From positions 372,001-436,000 of the forward strand of contig CAVQOI010000004.1 of assembly GCA_963714425.1 (NCBI GenBank): a stretch of 64,000 nt of DNA, written 5' to 3'. Position 1 is the stretch's first letter. Every line of letters starts with the position of its first letter. The DNA is from DATCYX01 sp963714425 (GTDB lineage: Bacteria > Chloroflexota > Anaerolineae > Anaerolineales > UBA4823). Under the pieces are notes generated by a model that saw nothing but the letters and a program-made list of their open reading frames with translations, did not search any database and was not told where the DNA came from. The translations under genes were made by a program, and so were the position numbers. Positions 52,556-61,519 of the stretch are shown here, piece by piece.

Positions 52556-55174
52556 TCACTTGACAACACTGCGCACCAACGGTGTACAGTCGTACCCATG
52601 CGTGTAATTCCGAAATACCAGGGAGAGCGTGTAGGGGCCGGGACGCAGAGAACGTGTAAACTTCAAAAATATCTTTGCTGGGATTGAGGTCAGCCGCCGG
52701 CTTTGTGAGTACTCAGACCATGTGACAGTCTTGGGGGACTGCGGCACATTACCTTCATAAATTAAAGTGTGATTTATGAACACCTTATCAAGTTTTGGCG
52801 GATTTGATCCAGTTGTAGGCCATGAGATCGTCAACTGCTTAAGATAGAGTGTATCCTGCCCCAGGTTGGAAAGCGTCCATGACAGGCTGCTTAAATCATC
52901 CCAAAATACCAGCTCATTACTTGAAAAGATATTGCACGTAGCCTGGTCGCTCGCCTGGATACTTATGGCATGCGTATACAGCGTGCCGAGGGCAGCATTG
53001 GTAGGTTGCTCCATACTGATGATAATCGTCTCGCTGACCTCGGAGAGGTGATCATCCACAACCTCTAATGTCACTATCGCTTCCGTGCTGCCTGCCGGAA
53101 TGGCGACCGACGTTTGGCTTAGTATGAAATCGCTCCCTTGCACTGCGCTGCCACCAAGGGTAAGAGGGATGACTACCTCCTCACTGGAAGGGGCGGTGAG
53201 CTGAATGTTAATTGATACGCTCCCAACATTTTCTTCTACATACTGATTTGATTGGACGAAATTCACCACAGGAGGAGAATTATCATCCCGGATGGTGAGC
53301 ACATGCGTACGTGGGGATCCGCGCTGGGCATTGCTGGGAGCACCTAAATTGATTTCAATTGTCTCATCCTGCTCATTCATCTCATCTGAGGTTATGTCGA
53401 TTGAAAGGTAGGCGTGTGTCTGACCGGCGGGAATCACCAGCGGGTTGGAAGTCTCCATAGAATAATCTTGCCCTTGAACTGCGCTACCTGCCAGACTGAA
53501 CGGGATACTCACATTGGTCGCTGCCGCAGGAATGAGCTGGATTTCGATATCAACCCCTCGAGAATTTTCACTTACATTGCTGGATGCCAGTGAATAGAAC
53601 AGCGTGGGCTCGTGCGTAATCGTAAGCGTGTGGTTGGCCGGGGATCCCAAGAGAGCATGCTCTGGCCCGCCCAGCGTGACAACCACTGTCTCATCCGGTT
53701 CTGCCACATCGTCGATCTCGAAGTAAACGACGATGTCGGCTCGCGAATTTCCGGCGGGGATGATTAGCGGGCTTGGTGAGATTGTAAAGTCGGTGTCTGC
53801 GCTGGCGGTGCCACTACTCAAGAACGGGATACTGATATCCATCCCAGCGGTTGTTTCATTCCCCAGTAGATCCCGCATTTGGACAGTCACCAGAGCCATC
53901 CCGACCGTTTCCGCCATCGTCTGGCTCTCTAAAATAAAGCTCACAAATGGAGGCGCATCATCATCGGAGATAGTAGCGAAATGGGTTGTAATCGCACCAC
54001 GATTGGCATTTTCTGGCGTTCCCATGACTACCTCAACAGTCTCATCGGGTTCATAGGCGACGTCATCGATCACCGTGATGGCGATTTCTTCACTGCTGAC
54101 CCCTGCTGGGATTACCAGCGGAGAGGCGGTAACGGAATAATCGATCCCTTCGGTGGCGCTGCCTGAAAGGCTGTACGGAACCTGGATATCCCTGCCTGAG
54201 ATCACCAGATCGCCATCTGCATTCCGCAATTGGGCTACCACGTACAGCTCCGGCAAGTTCTCGGGAATAGTTTGGGCACTGGTTGCAAAGGTGACGAGGG
54301 GGAATTCATCGTCATCTGCAATGGTAATTTCGTGGATATACGGGTCGCCGCGCGAAGCATTTACTGTTGACTCTATGACCAGAGCGATCGTCTCGTTGTA
54401 TTCGCTGATATCATCGCCAAAAACATTGATGACAATATCTGACTCCGTATCTCCCGCAGGGATGATCAGCGGGCTGCTCACACTTATCGAATAATCTACC
54501 CCCAGGGTTGCGCTTCCAGCAATACTAAAGAAGACCGAGACATTTTGATCTGGGACCTCATCCAACGCTACCACAACGCTCAGGGACGTTATTTCGCCGT
54601 GATCACCTTCCGACACCTCCTGGTAATCGTCGGTAAAAGCTGCAACGGGAAGGGTAGTCGAGACTGCAACTGGCGTACCTTGAATCGAGAGGTTCTTGAG
54701 GATCGTGCGCGAGGAAGTTGCGCTTATTGGGAAGGAAGGCAGATTTGGAATAGGCACAATCGGAGCATACTCGACGACTGTCCGGACGGTGACACGATTG
54801 CCGAGGATCAGGGTCGGGCCGTTCCCTCCGATTGGGCAGCTGCCGAGAGGGCTTACACCTGATGGGGTTAACCGGTCATATGTGACACTGATATCACTTT
54901 CCTGAATATTTGCAAGCACCCCCACTCGCTTGGCTGCAGCCCGAATGCCATTGCAATCCTGATATTGGTATACATTGCCAGAGATCAAGCCCGCCGCAGA
55001 CCCATAGCGAGCGGCTTCACGCACCGAAGTAAAGACAACGCTGTAAATGAACATCAGCCTTCCGGTCTCGATCAGCCCTAACATGACGACGATTAATAAT
55101 GGCAGAACTAAGGCAAACTCAACCATGCCTTGGCCCCTGACCTTGCGAAGCGGAATCCTCAATAGTAGTTGCAT
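52556..55174 (-). CDS. TadE-like protein fused to five Calx-beta repeats
   Basis: The 872-residue protein begins with a TadE pseudopilin N-terminus ('RGQGMVEFALVLPLL', 'IETGRLMF'). About 130 residues of a TadE-type domain follow. From about residue 178 to 740 there are five Calx-beta repeats, each with an acidic Ca-binding end ('DDISEYNETIAL', 'DDVAYEPDETVEV', 'DDVAEPDETVVV', 'DEMNEQDETIEI', 'DDHLSEVSETIII') and 'GSA..G.DY' in the middle. The last ~130 residues are a further beta-rich domain with two Cys. Such repeats usually serve calcium-dependent surface adhesion, so this may be a tip adhesin of a Tad-like fibre. Confidence 0.85.
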   Translation of the reverse strand: MQLLLRIPLRKVRGQGMVEFALVLPLLIVVMLGLIETGRLMFIYSVVFTSVREAARYGSAAGLISGNVYQYQDCNGIRAAAKRVGVLANIQESDISVTYDRLTPSGVSPLGSCPIGGNGPTLILGNRVTVRTVVEYAPIVPIPNLPSFPISATSSRTILKNLSIQGTPVAVSTTLPVAAFTDDYQEVSEGDHGEITSLSVVVALDEVPDQNVSVFFSIAGSATLGVDYSISVSSPLIIPAGDTESDIVINVFGDDISEYNETIALVIESTVNASRGDPYIHEITIADDDEFPLVTFATSAQTIPENLPELYVVAQLRNADGDLVISGRDIQVPYSLSGSATEGIDYSVTASPLVIPAGVSSEEIAITVIDDVAYEPDETVEVVMGTPENANRGAITTHFATISDDDAPPFVSFILESQTMAETVGMALVTVQMRDLLGNETTAGMDISIPFLSSGTASADTDFTISPSPLIIPAGNSRADIVVYFEIDDVAEPDETVVVTLGGPEHALLGSPANHTLTITHEPTLFYSLASSNVSENSRGVDIEIQLIPAAATNVSIPFSLAGSAVQGQDYSMETSNPLVIPAGQTHAYLSIDITSDEMNEQDETIEINLGAPSNAQRGSPRTHVLTIRDDNSPPVVNFVQSNQYVEENVGSVSINIQLTAPSSEEVVIPLTLGGSAVQGSDFILSQTSVAIPAGSTEAIVTLEVVDDHLSEVSETIIISMEQPTNAALGTLYTHAISIQASDQATCNIFSSNELVFWDDLSSLSWTLSNLGQDTLYLKQLTISWPTTGSNPPKLDKVFINHTLIYEGNVPQSPKTVTWSEYSQSRRLTSIPAKIFLKFTRSLRPGPYTLSLVFRNYTHGYDCTPLVRSVVK

Positions 55175-55386
55175 AATATTATTATTTATATTATTACAGT
55201 GCTTATTGTAGTTTAATTATATTTCACATTAATAAATGAGAATACTGGCTAAAAAAAATCGCCTCTCTGCAGTAAACGATGTTCTCCCTTCTATATTACC
55301 TTAAGAACGAGGAAAATATCTGACAGAAATGTAACCTGGGAAATTATTTTTTGATCGCTGCCTTTCAATTCAGAAAGCATGACGTT
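55175..55386. other. AT-rich intergenic region upstream of the Tad-like operon
   Basis: The 212 nt between the Tad-like operon and the sigma pseudogene are much richer in A+T than the rest of the window and contain several TATAAT-like strings on the minus strand, but no -35/-10 pair that I would defend. The first operon gene has no ribosome site, so its message may be leaderless. No gene seen. Confidence 0.5.
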
Positions 55387-55434
55387 TTATATGAGCAATC
55401 TCTGGAGTTCCAAAATCAGCCGTTGGGTGTATTC

Positions 55435-56014
55435 GACATTCAATTCAGCACGGAGGACGCAGAGTTGTTGGATTACAGGTGAGATATTTTTCGATCTTTG
55501 AGAGTAATTGTCGCTGAGAATCTGCCAGAAACGCCGAGGAGCGGCCCATCGCTTGCGCCGTATCATTAGGGCTAATTCACTTAAATTGCGCAAAACTAAT
55601 ACAGTACGGTGGTCTTCCTTCAAGTGGGCCAAGGCTTTCAAGAGCTCCTGCCTTTCATGATTGGCGCTGACTAATTCAGATAGACCAGGCTGCTGATCAG
55701 CAATTAACACATTTTCCAAAGATACCATTACTTTCTTACGTTGCTCGCGCCGGTAATAATCAACCAATACATTCCGGGCAACGCGTAAGACAAAGGAGAG
55801 TAATGATATGCCACGCTCATGATAAGTCAGGTAAGTACCGTCAGACCCGGATGAATACCTCCCCCGTAAGATCTTCAGCATCCGTCGTGCTGCTCGTATG
55901 TGCGCTCAGATAGGGAAATTTATTGGCTGCATTACGCTAGTAGATTTCGCCAAGCGCCTCAGCGCCGCCTTTCTTCGCGATTTCCAATACTTGGGTGTCT
56001 TCGACATCCCGCCA
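55435..56014 (-). pseudogene. decayed ECF sigma factor gene
   Basis: On the minus strand the remnants of an ECF sigma factor can be followed through three frames. 'VLEIAKKGGAEALGEIY' is then stopped by TAG. 'RNAANKFPYLSAH' and 'DAEDLTGEVFIRV' (sigma region 2) are then stopped by TGA where Trp is expected. After a shift, 'VARNVLVDYYRREQRKK' and 'LAHLKEDHRTVLVLRNLSELAL' follow. After another shift, 'NDTAQAMGRSSAFLADSQRQ' and 'LLSKIEKYL' (region 4) appear. Two stops plus two frameshifts cannot easily be one sequencing error. The intact ECF gene at 57135 is a different copy. Confidence 0.85.
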
Positions 56015-56054
56015 ATGCTAACAAAACAGATATGGCGCCGCTGGTTGTGCTGGA

Positions 56055-57138
56055 CTATGGACGAACCGAGCCTCCCCCGCTGTTGCTCCCCCCGGCCGGT
56101 GTTCCTGAAGAATCTTGACCACCACCGCCGTCATCACCGCCAGGCTGACCACTGCCCTCCTGGTTTTGTGGACCGGGTCCCGGTCCGGTGCCATCCATAG
56201 CAGGTGTGCAGTCATCGCAAGGGGGTGGGCTCTCCGGACCTGGACCATAACCAGCGCCTGTCTCTCCGGTTCCGGCTGAGTATTGTGGTCCCGGACCGGG
56301 GCCGCTGCCATCTTGAGCCGGGATGCAATCTTCGCATTCCCCATCCCCTGGCCCAGGACCGTAGCCACCTGTAGACTGGGTCCCACCAGGATTCCCCTCT
56401 CCTGGCTCCCCACCCGCACCCTGCCCTTGCTGGATCATCCCTGGGTCATCCTGACCTTCGCCAACCAATTGCAGCTGCCAGCGCAGCATCTCCCTGATCC
56501 GCATGAGGGAAGGTGCGTCTAGTACCGATTCCAAAAGCTGCTCATGCGTGCCGCAATCGCTGTGAGATCTGCTGCAATGCACGCCTCCTGGCAGACTCGT
56601 CCAGTTCAGAGGCGGCTCGCAGAGCCAGATTGTAATGTTCATTCAGGCGGATTACTGTCTCGGATGGGATTGGAGATTTCTGGTTGACAAGAGCCAGGAT
56701 CTCATCGATCCTCCGGTCGCTAAGGCGGAGCTGCAGCTCGAGACGCGCTTGCGTGCGGGTCAAGAGTGCCCATTGCGCCTGCTCGCTTGTGGTCTTAATA
56801 GGATAGAGAAAGTCATCGGGCAGGCTATTTTGAGCAGCGAACACGGTCACCCCGGTTCCGCCAAACAGCAGGGTGAGGGCAACAAATATCGTGCTGAGGG
56901 TTGCAAACATTCGGTTGGGCTCCTTTCTTCGAAATGGGTCTGTGAGTGTCCTGATCCACTCATTAAGACGTTCGACCAGCTGGATAGATACGGGTTGGAT
57001 CGCAATCTGCCTAGTTTGCGCCAAGAATGCCGCCTTACCCAAGTGGGACTTGGATGGGTCGCGTCTCACCTCGAAGCGAAGCGCAGACAACCGCTGGTAT
57101 GTGCGCTCGTCCAGCTCCTCAAGATAGTTGCCGCTCAT
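56055..57138 (-). pseudogene. DUF5667-type protein gene with one frameshift
   Basis: The gene starts at 57138 in an ATGA overlap with the upstream ECF sigma gene. The first frame ('SGNYLEELDERTYQ', a membrane helix at about 73-95, then 'LPDDFLYPIKTTSEQAQWAL' and helical repeats) stops at 56542. The sense continues in the next frame ('HEQLLESVLDAPSLMRI') down to a Gly/Pro-rich tail with paired Cys ('CEDC', 'CDDC') ending at 56055. Skipping one base at about 56,552 gives a ~360-residue membrane protein. Such proteins go with ECF sigma factors and may act as regulators of envelope stress. One lesion only, so error or recent mutation. Confidence 0.8.
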
Positions 57139-57686
57139 TGTGTCCTCTCCTCAGCTTGCGACAGGAAACGCCGCAAGGACTTGATCCCCCTATGCTGCAG
57201 GGCTTTTACTGCTCCCACGGGCTTGTTCAATACCCTGGAGATGTCCTCATACTCCCAATCCTCCAGGAACCGCAACACGATCACCTGACGTTGGTCTGAA
57301 GTCAATTTCGCCAGCGCTTGGCGCACATCCTGTCTTTCGATCTCGGCTGCCAGCGCCTGCTGAGGCTCTTTGTCACACTCCGCTTGAAGGTCTGTTCCCA
57401 ATGGGAGAGTGGATAAATGCCGGCGACGGAAGCTATCGGATACCCAATTATGCGCCACCCGATAAAGATAAGCGCGCAGGTACTCGCGCGGTCCGCCTCC
57501 GTTATTCAATGCGATCAGCAGGCGGCTGAAAGTATCCGCAACGCACTCTTCCGCCAGATCGTCATCGCCGAGCAGGCGCAATGCGTACCGGTACAGCGCT
57601 GGGCTGTACTGATCGTACATCTCAGCCAGTGCGTGCTCATCAAGGGTGCGCACACGCGCACAAAGGACATCTGTCAGGATAGCCAT
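57135..57686 (-). CDS. ECF-type RNA polymerase sigma factor
   Basis: The 183-residue protein has both sigma-70 regions. Region 2 ('LAEMYDQYSPALYRYALRLL', 'AEECVADTFSRLL') binds RNA polymerase and the -10 box. Region 4 ('LTSDQRQVIVLRFLEDWEYE', 'LNKPVGAVKALQHRGIKSL') recognises the -35 box. All parts are intact. It is transcribed with the DUF5667-type gene, with a 4-nt overlap. It probably directs an envelope or surface regulon; the neighbouring polysaccharide and Tad-like genes are natural candidates. Confidence 0.93.
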   Translation of the reverse strand: MAILTDVLCARVRTLDEHALAEMYDQYSPALYRYALRLLGDDDLAEECVADTFSRLLIALNNGGGPREYLRAYLYRVAHNWVSDSFRRRHLSTLPLGTDLQAECDKEPQQALAAEIERQDVRQALAKLTSDQRQVIVLRFLEDWEYEDISRVLNKPVGAVKALQHRGIKSLRRFLSQAEERTQ

Positions 57687-57760
57687 CCATTAATTGTGAC
57701 GTAACAACAGGAAAAACGATACGGTCTGTGAAGAAATTGGATTAGAATTGATAGGCTCTC

Positions 57761-59104
57761 ATGACCGTACCCCACTCTCCAACCCCCACGCAGGACGAGG
57801 TAGAAACCGAGACCACTCCGGAACACGCGCAGCCCTGGGTGCATTGGCTGATCGGCTTTCTCTCCGGGCAGGGTGCCCGTCAAGGTTACCTGGCAGCCAC
57901 CGACCAGGCAGTGCTCTCGGCATCCAACTTCCTGGCGACCATCATCCTTGCGCGCAGCGCCTCCCCGACTGAGCTAGGTATTTATGGGGTGGGGTTTATC
58001 GCCCTGCGCCTGGCGCGTTCTCTCCAGGAAGGGCTGTTTGTGCAGCCCATGAATGTGCTGGCTGCCAGCTTGCCGGATGCCGAATTCCGCCGCTATGCCA
58101 CCAGCACCAGCATTTTGCAGGGTGCCCTGGCGCTAGGCACTTCTCTCCTGGCTGGCATCGGCGGCTGGGCGTTGACAGCCCTGGGCAACGACACTGCCGG
58201 ACCAGCGCTGTTCGCGCTATGGTTCGCTTTCCTATGGTGGCAGCTGCAAGAGTACGTTCGCCGCATGCTGTATACGCGCGGATTGATCCTCAGCGCAGTG
58301 GTCAATACGATCCTGGCAAACGGGCTGCGCCTGGGGCTCATGGTTTGGTGGGCTCGAGAAGGAAACCTTTCTGGAATCGGCGCGTTGGACGCCCTCGCCT
58401 GGGGCTCCCTGGGGGCGATCCTCCCTGGGCTGTGGGCAACGCGAACCTACTGGACATTTCATCCCCTCAATCTGAAAGAGACATGGCAGCGGAATTGGTC
58501 GTTTGGACGCTGGATCCTGGGCAGCAGCCTGGCGAATTGGGTGGCTGTGGAATTCTACCCCGTGCTGGCTGCAGGCATGATCAGCTTTGCTGCCGCCGGG
58601 GCTTACCGCGCCTTGCAGAATCTGGTCGCCCCCATCCACCTGCTCCTGCGTGCGACGGATACCTTCTTCACACCCCGCGCTGCCCGCTCTTACGATTTGA
58701 ATGGGCGCGACGCCCTACGGCGTACCATGCGCATTATCTACATGGTGTCTGGCATCCCCATTCTCAGCGTGCTGGCGGTCGCCTTGCTCTTCCCCAAGCC
58801 TCTGCTTCGGCTGCTCTACGGGGAGACGTACGTGGGGTATAGCAGCAGCATGGTATTGATGGTGCTGCTATACGCTTTGCTGTACGCCTATTACCCATTA
58901 CAGACCGCACTAAAAGCCGCGCGCCTGGCGCGCCCGCTGTTCGCCGCCAACCTGGCAGCCATCGCCGCCATGTTCACGGTCGGAATCTGGTTCATCTCCC
59001 GCTGGGGCGTAGCCGGCACCATCGCCGGGCAGGCGCTCAATGCCCTGATCGTCACTGCCGTTTTAGGGATTGCCTGGTTGAGATCCAATCAAGAAAAAAC
59101 TTAA
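57761..59104 (+). CDS. polysaccharide flippase (MOP superfamily, Wzx-like)
   Basis: The 447-residue membrane protein has about 12 predicted helices after a ~35-residue hydrophilic N-terminus rich in Thr, Pro and Glu. It follows the pattern of O-antigen/lipopolysaccharide flippases ('ASNFLATIILARSASPTELG', 'GMISFAAAGAYRALQNL', 'LFPKPLLRLLYGETY'). It would move lipid-linked oligosaccharide across the membrane. Its neighbours, a sugar transferase and an LCP protein, are consistent with envelope glycan synthesis. It stands alone on its strand. Confidence 0.88.
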   Translation: MTVPHSPTPTQDEVETETTPEHAQPWVHWLIGFLSGQGARQGYLAATDQAVLSASNFLATIILARSASPTELGIYGVGFIALRLARSLQEGLFVQPMNVLAASLPDAEFRRYATSTSILQGALALGTSLLAGIGGWALTALGNDTAGPALFALWFAFLWWQLQEYVRRMLYTRGLILSAVVNTILANGLRLGLMVWWAREGNLSGIGALDALAWGSLGAILPGLWATRTYWTFHPLNLKETWQRNWSFGRWILGSSLANWVAVEFYPVLAAGMISFAAAGAYRALQNLVAPIHLLLRATDTFFTPRAARSYDLNGRDALRRTMRIIYMVSGIPILSVLAVALLFPKPLLRLLYGETYVGYSSSMVLMVLLYALLYAYYPLQTALKAARLARPLFAANLAAIAAMFTVGIWFISRWGVAGTIAGQALNALIVTAVLGIAWLRSNQEKT

Positions 59105-59202
59105 CACGAAGGACCGGAAGAGCTAGCAAAGGACACTATATATATTTTTTCTACTTTGTGCGGACTTCACGTTCTTTGTGTTAATAGTATTTCTGGTCAA
59201 GC

Positions 59203-60315
59203 TTATCTAAACCACCTGCGCGGCAGGCGACCGTTCCAGTCCTTCTGCCAGCGGAACCAGAATGCGATGGCGAACGCCAGCAGGATGAGCTGGATATCAT
59301 AACCCACGCTTTGGTGGCGTATATACAGCCGGTCGTAACGCAGCTTCTGGCGGGGGGTAAGGTAATAATCTCCTGCAACCTGCGCCAGCCCTGCCAGCCC
59401 CGGCAGGACACGGTGGCGCTCTGCATACTCAGGTATACGCTCCAGGTAGCCGCGCACCAGCACGGTGCGCTGGGGTCGTGGCCCGACAAAGCTCATCTCA
59501 CCCTTCAGAATGTTGATCAATTGGGGCAGCTCGTCGAGTGCGGTTTTGCGTAAAAACCGCCCTACCCGCAGAGCACGCTCATCCTCATAGCCAGTGGAAA
59601 GCACCGGACCGGTCTCCTGCTCAGCTTCACGCACCATGGTGCGCAGTTTGTACTGGTGGAAGTTCACCCCGCCCTTGCCCACCGAGTTCTTGACAAAGAG
59701 CAACGGACCGGGGTCCTCGATCCAGATCAAGAAGGTCGCCAGGACCCAGACCGGCGCGGAGATTATAAGCCCCAAAACAGCCAAGATGATATCGAAAGCT
59801 CGTTTTCCCAGCGGCTCCGCCTCGGGAATCCCGATCAGCTCGCGGTGGCGTTGTTGCACTTCCGCCACTACCAGAGACGAGGGCGGCGAATTATCCTCCC
59901 ACAGGCGCTCTGTCAATCCGGTAGCAAATAACCCACCCAGGAACGCTCCAGCAATGCCAGTCACCAAGACAAGCCAATCGACAGATGTGTGGGGGATGGT
60001 CAGACCCCAGGTGAAATATGCCAGGGACACTGCCACCGAGCCGTAGAACGCCCCCCGGTAACGAAGCTGGTGGCTCAGGCGGGCGGCTGCCAGGGATCGC
60101 TCCAGGGTTAAGCACAGCAACGCCTGGAGTATCAGCAACCATACGATGCGTGGCGTAACCCCATCCGCGGTGGGCCCCTGCGCATAGCGCCACAACAGGA
60201 GCGCCATCCCCGCAGAGGAAATGAAATAAGCCACCCCGATCAGATAGCCTCGATACAACAGGCGGCCCGCCGGGAGAGGGCGGGTGCGCGGTTTGTGATA
60301 TTTTCCTCCGTCCAT
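59203..60315 (-). CDS. bacterial sugar transferase (polyprenyl-phosphate glycosyl-1-phosphate transferase)
   Basis: About 370 residues when started at the ATG at 60315; 31 further N-terminal residues (to 60408) are possible but would run through the divergent promoter. Five membrane helices lead to a C-terminal catalytic domain. It has 'KRAFDIILAVLGLIISAPVW', 'YKLRTMVREAE', 'RFLRKTALDELPQLINIL' and 'FVGPRPQ', all hallmarks of WcaJ/UndPP-sugar transferases that start exopolysaccharide units. It starts synthesis of the glycan moved by the flippase. Confidence 0.92.
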   Translation of the reverse strand: MDGGKYHKPRTRPLPAGRLLYRGYLIGVAYFISSAGMALLLWRYAQGPTADGVTPRIVWLLILQALLCLTLERSLAAARLSHQLRYRGAFYGSVAVSLAYFTWGLTIPHTSVDWLVLVTGIAGAFLGGLFATGLTERLWEDNSPPSSLVVAEVQQRHRELIGIPEAEPLGKRAFDIILAVLGLIISAPVWVLATFLIWIEDPGPLLFVKNSVGKGGVNFHQYKLRTMVREAEQETGPVLSTGYEDERALRVGRFLRKTALDELPQLINILKGEMSFVGPRPQRTVLVRGYLERIPEYAERHRVLPGLAGLAQVAGDYYLTPRQKLRYDRLYIRHQSVGYDIQLILLAFAIAFWFRWQKDWNGRLPRRWFR

Positions 60316-60330
60316 GGAACGTCTTTGAAA

Positions 60331-60349
60331 ATTATACCTCTGATATAAT
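60331..60349. promoter_or_regulatory. divergent -10 elements between sugar transferase and LCP genes
   Basis: On the plus strand TGATATAAT (60341-60349) is an extended -10 box 9 nt before the LCP start, implying an almost leaderless message. On the minus strand TATAAT (60336-60331) lies 15 nt before the ATG of the sugar transferase gene. Neither gene has a ribosome site or a good -35 box, so the two promoters would overlap and compete. Confidence 0.45.
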
Positions 60350-60358
60350 CGCGCACAC

Positions 60359-61519
60359 ATGCGCCCCCCAATACGAATCAAACCAATCTTCCTCGCCGCC
60401 CTCCTCACAGTTCTGGTCGCAGGAGCAGTGGTAATTTACCCCAGAGCCAGCATGAAGTGGTCTGAACCGCTCGGCCCGGGGCTGGAGCTGCCTACTTACA
60501 CCCCTATCATTTCACAACTGAGTCCAAGTTCCCAACCCACCGTTATAGAGGTACAAGAGACCGGAGTTGTTGCAGCCGCCAAGCCTGCCAGTCCGACCCC
60601 CACTCTCACACCCACAACCCCTCCTGCGGCGACCGCTACGCGGGAGCCACTGTGCGGTGGACCGCCGGTGATGACCATCCTGGGTGTCGGCGCGGATAGC
60701 GATGATTATGATTACGGTCTGGCGGACGTCATCCGCATCGCCCGCGTGGATTTCACCACCCCCAAGGTCTCGATGCTGTCCATGCCGCGTGACCTGTGGG
60801 TGGAGATCCCCGGTATCGCCGACCATTACAACCTGACCCACGGCAAGCTCAACCAGGCTTACTTTTATGGTGGTCCAGGTATGGGCTATTTCGACGGTCC
60901 CGGCGCTGGACCCGGGCTGCTGGCGCGCACCCTGGATCTCAATTTTGGATTGCGCGTCGACCACTATGGGGCGGTCCATATGGACGTCTTTGAAAAGATC
61001 GTAGATGCCGTTGGCGGCATTGATATCTATTTACCTACCGATGTAGATGGGCGCCCCATCGATGATCGCACGGAGGATATGGGCTACTTCACTGCCGGGC
61101 AGAAACACTTCACCGGTGATGAAGCTTTGCGTTTTTCACGCATCCGTAAAAAGTACAATGACTTCACCCGTATGGATCACCAAAACATGGTGATCTGCGC
61201 ATTGAAGGCTAAGCTCGCCAGCCCTTCGGTGATCCCCAAAATCCCAAAGATCATCAGCGCCTTCCAGGGCTCCGTGCTCACCGACCTGAGCCCGGGACAG
61301 ATCAGCCAGCTCGCCTGCCTGCTGCCCGGCCTCAAGCGAGAGAACTTGCTTTTTACCAGCCTGCCGGCTGAGATCCTCAGCCCCGGCCGGGTCTACAGCC
61401 CACAACAGAAGTCGACCACCTTCGTTATGCAGGCCGACTTTGACGTGATTCGGAACTATGTAAACCAGTTTATGCAGGGCACCTGGCCTACCGAGCCGGA
61501 CGAACCCACCTGTCCATGA
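60359..61519 (+). CDS. LytR-CpsA-Psr (LCP) family protein
   Basis: The 386-residue protein has one N-terminal membrane helix (about 8-28), a Thr/Pro-rich linker (about 75-100) and the exported LCP domain. Conserved parts are 'DVIRIARVDFTTPKVSMLSM', 'PRDLWVEIPG', 'GKLNQAYFYGG', 'DVFEKIVDAVGGIDIYLP' and 'ALRFSRIRKKYNDFTRMDHQ', with the Asp and Arg residues that hold the polyprenyl pyrophosphate. LCP enzymes transfer glycan polymers from lipid carriers to the envelope. The protein overlaps rsmA by 4 nt. Confidence 0.93.
   Translation: MRPPIRIKPIFLAALLTVLVAGAVVIYPRASMKWSEPLGPGLELPTYTPIISQLSPSSQPTVIEVQETGVVAAAKPASPTPTLTPTTPPAATATREPLCGGPPVMTILGVGADSDDYDYGLADVIRIARVDFTTPKVSMLSMPRDLWVEIPGIADHYNLTHGKLNQAYFYGGPGMGYFDGPGAGPGLLARTLDLNFGLRVDHYGAVHMDVFEKIVDAVGGIDIYLPTDVDGRPIDDRTEDMGYFTAGQKHFTGDEALRFSRIRKKYNDFTRMDHQNMVICALKAKLASPSVIPKIPKIISAFQGSVLTDLSPGQISQLACLLPGLKRENLLFTSLPAEILSPGRVYSPQQKSTTFVMQADFDVIRNYVNQFMQGTWPTEPDEPTCP

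Noticed and set aside
55898..56200. Plus-strand 100-residue reading frame
   Set aside because: It lies opposite the sigma pseudogene and the Gly-rich tail of the DUF5667-type gene, has no ribosome site and no recognisable protein pattern.
56545..56642. N-terminal extension of the Gly-rich frame as an independent gene start
   Set aside because: That stretch is a shadow of the intact upstream frame of the DUF5667-type gene; sense begins only after the frameshift.
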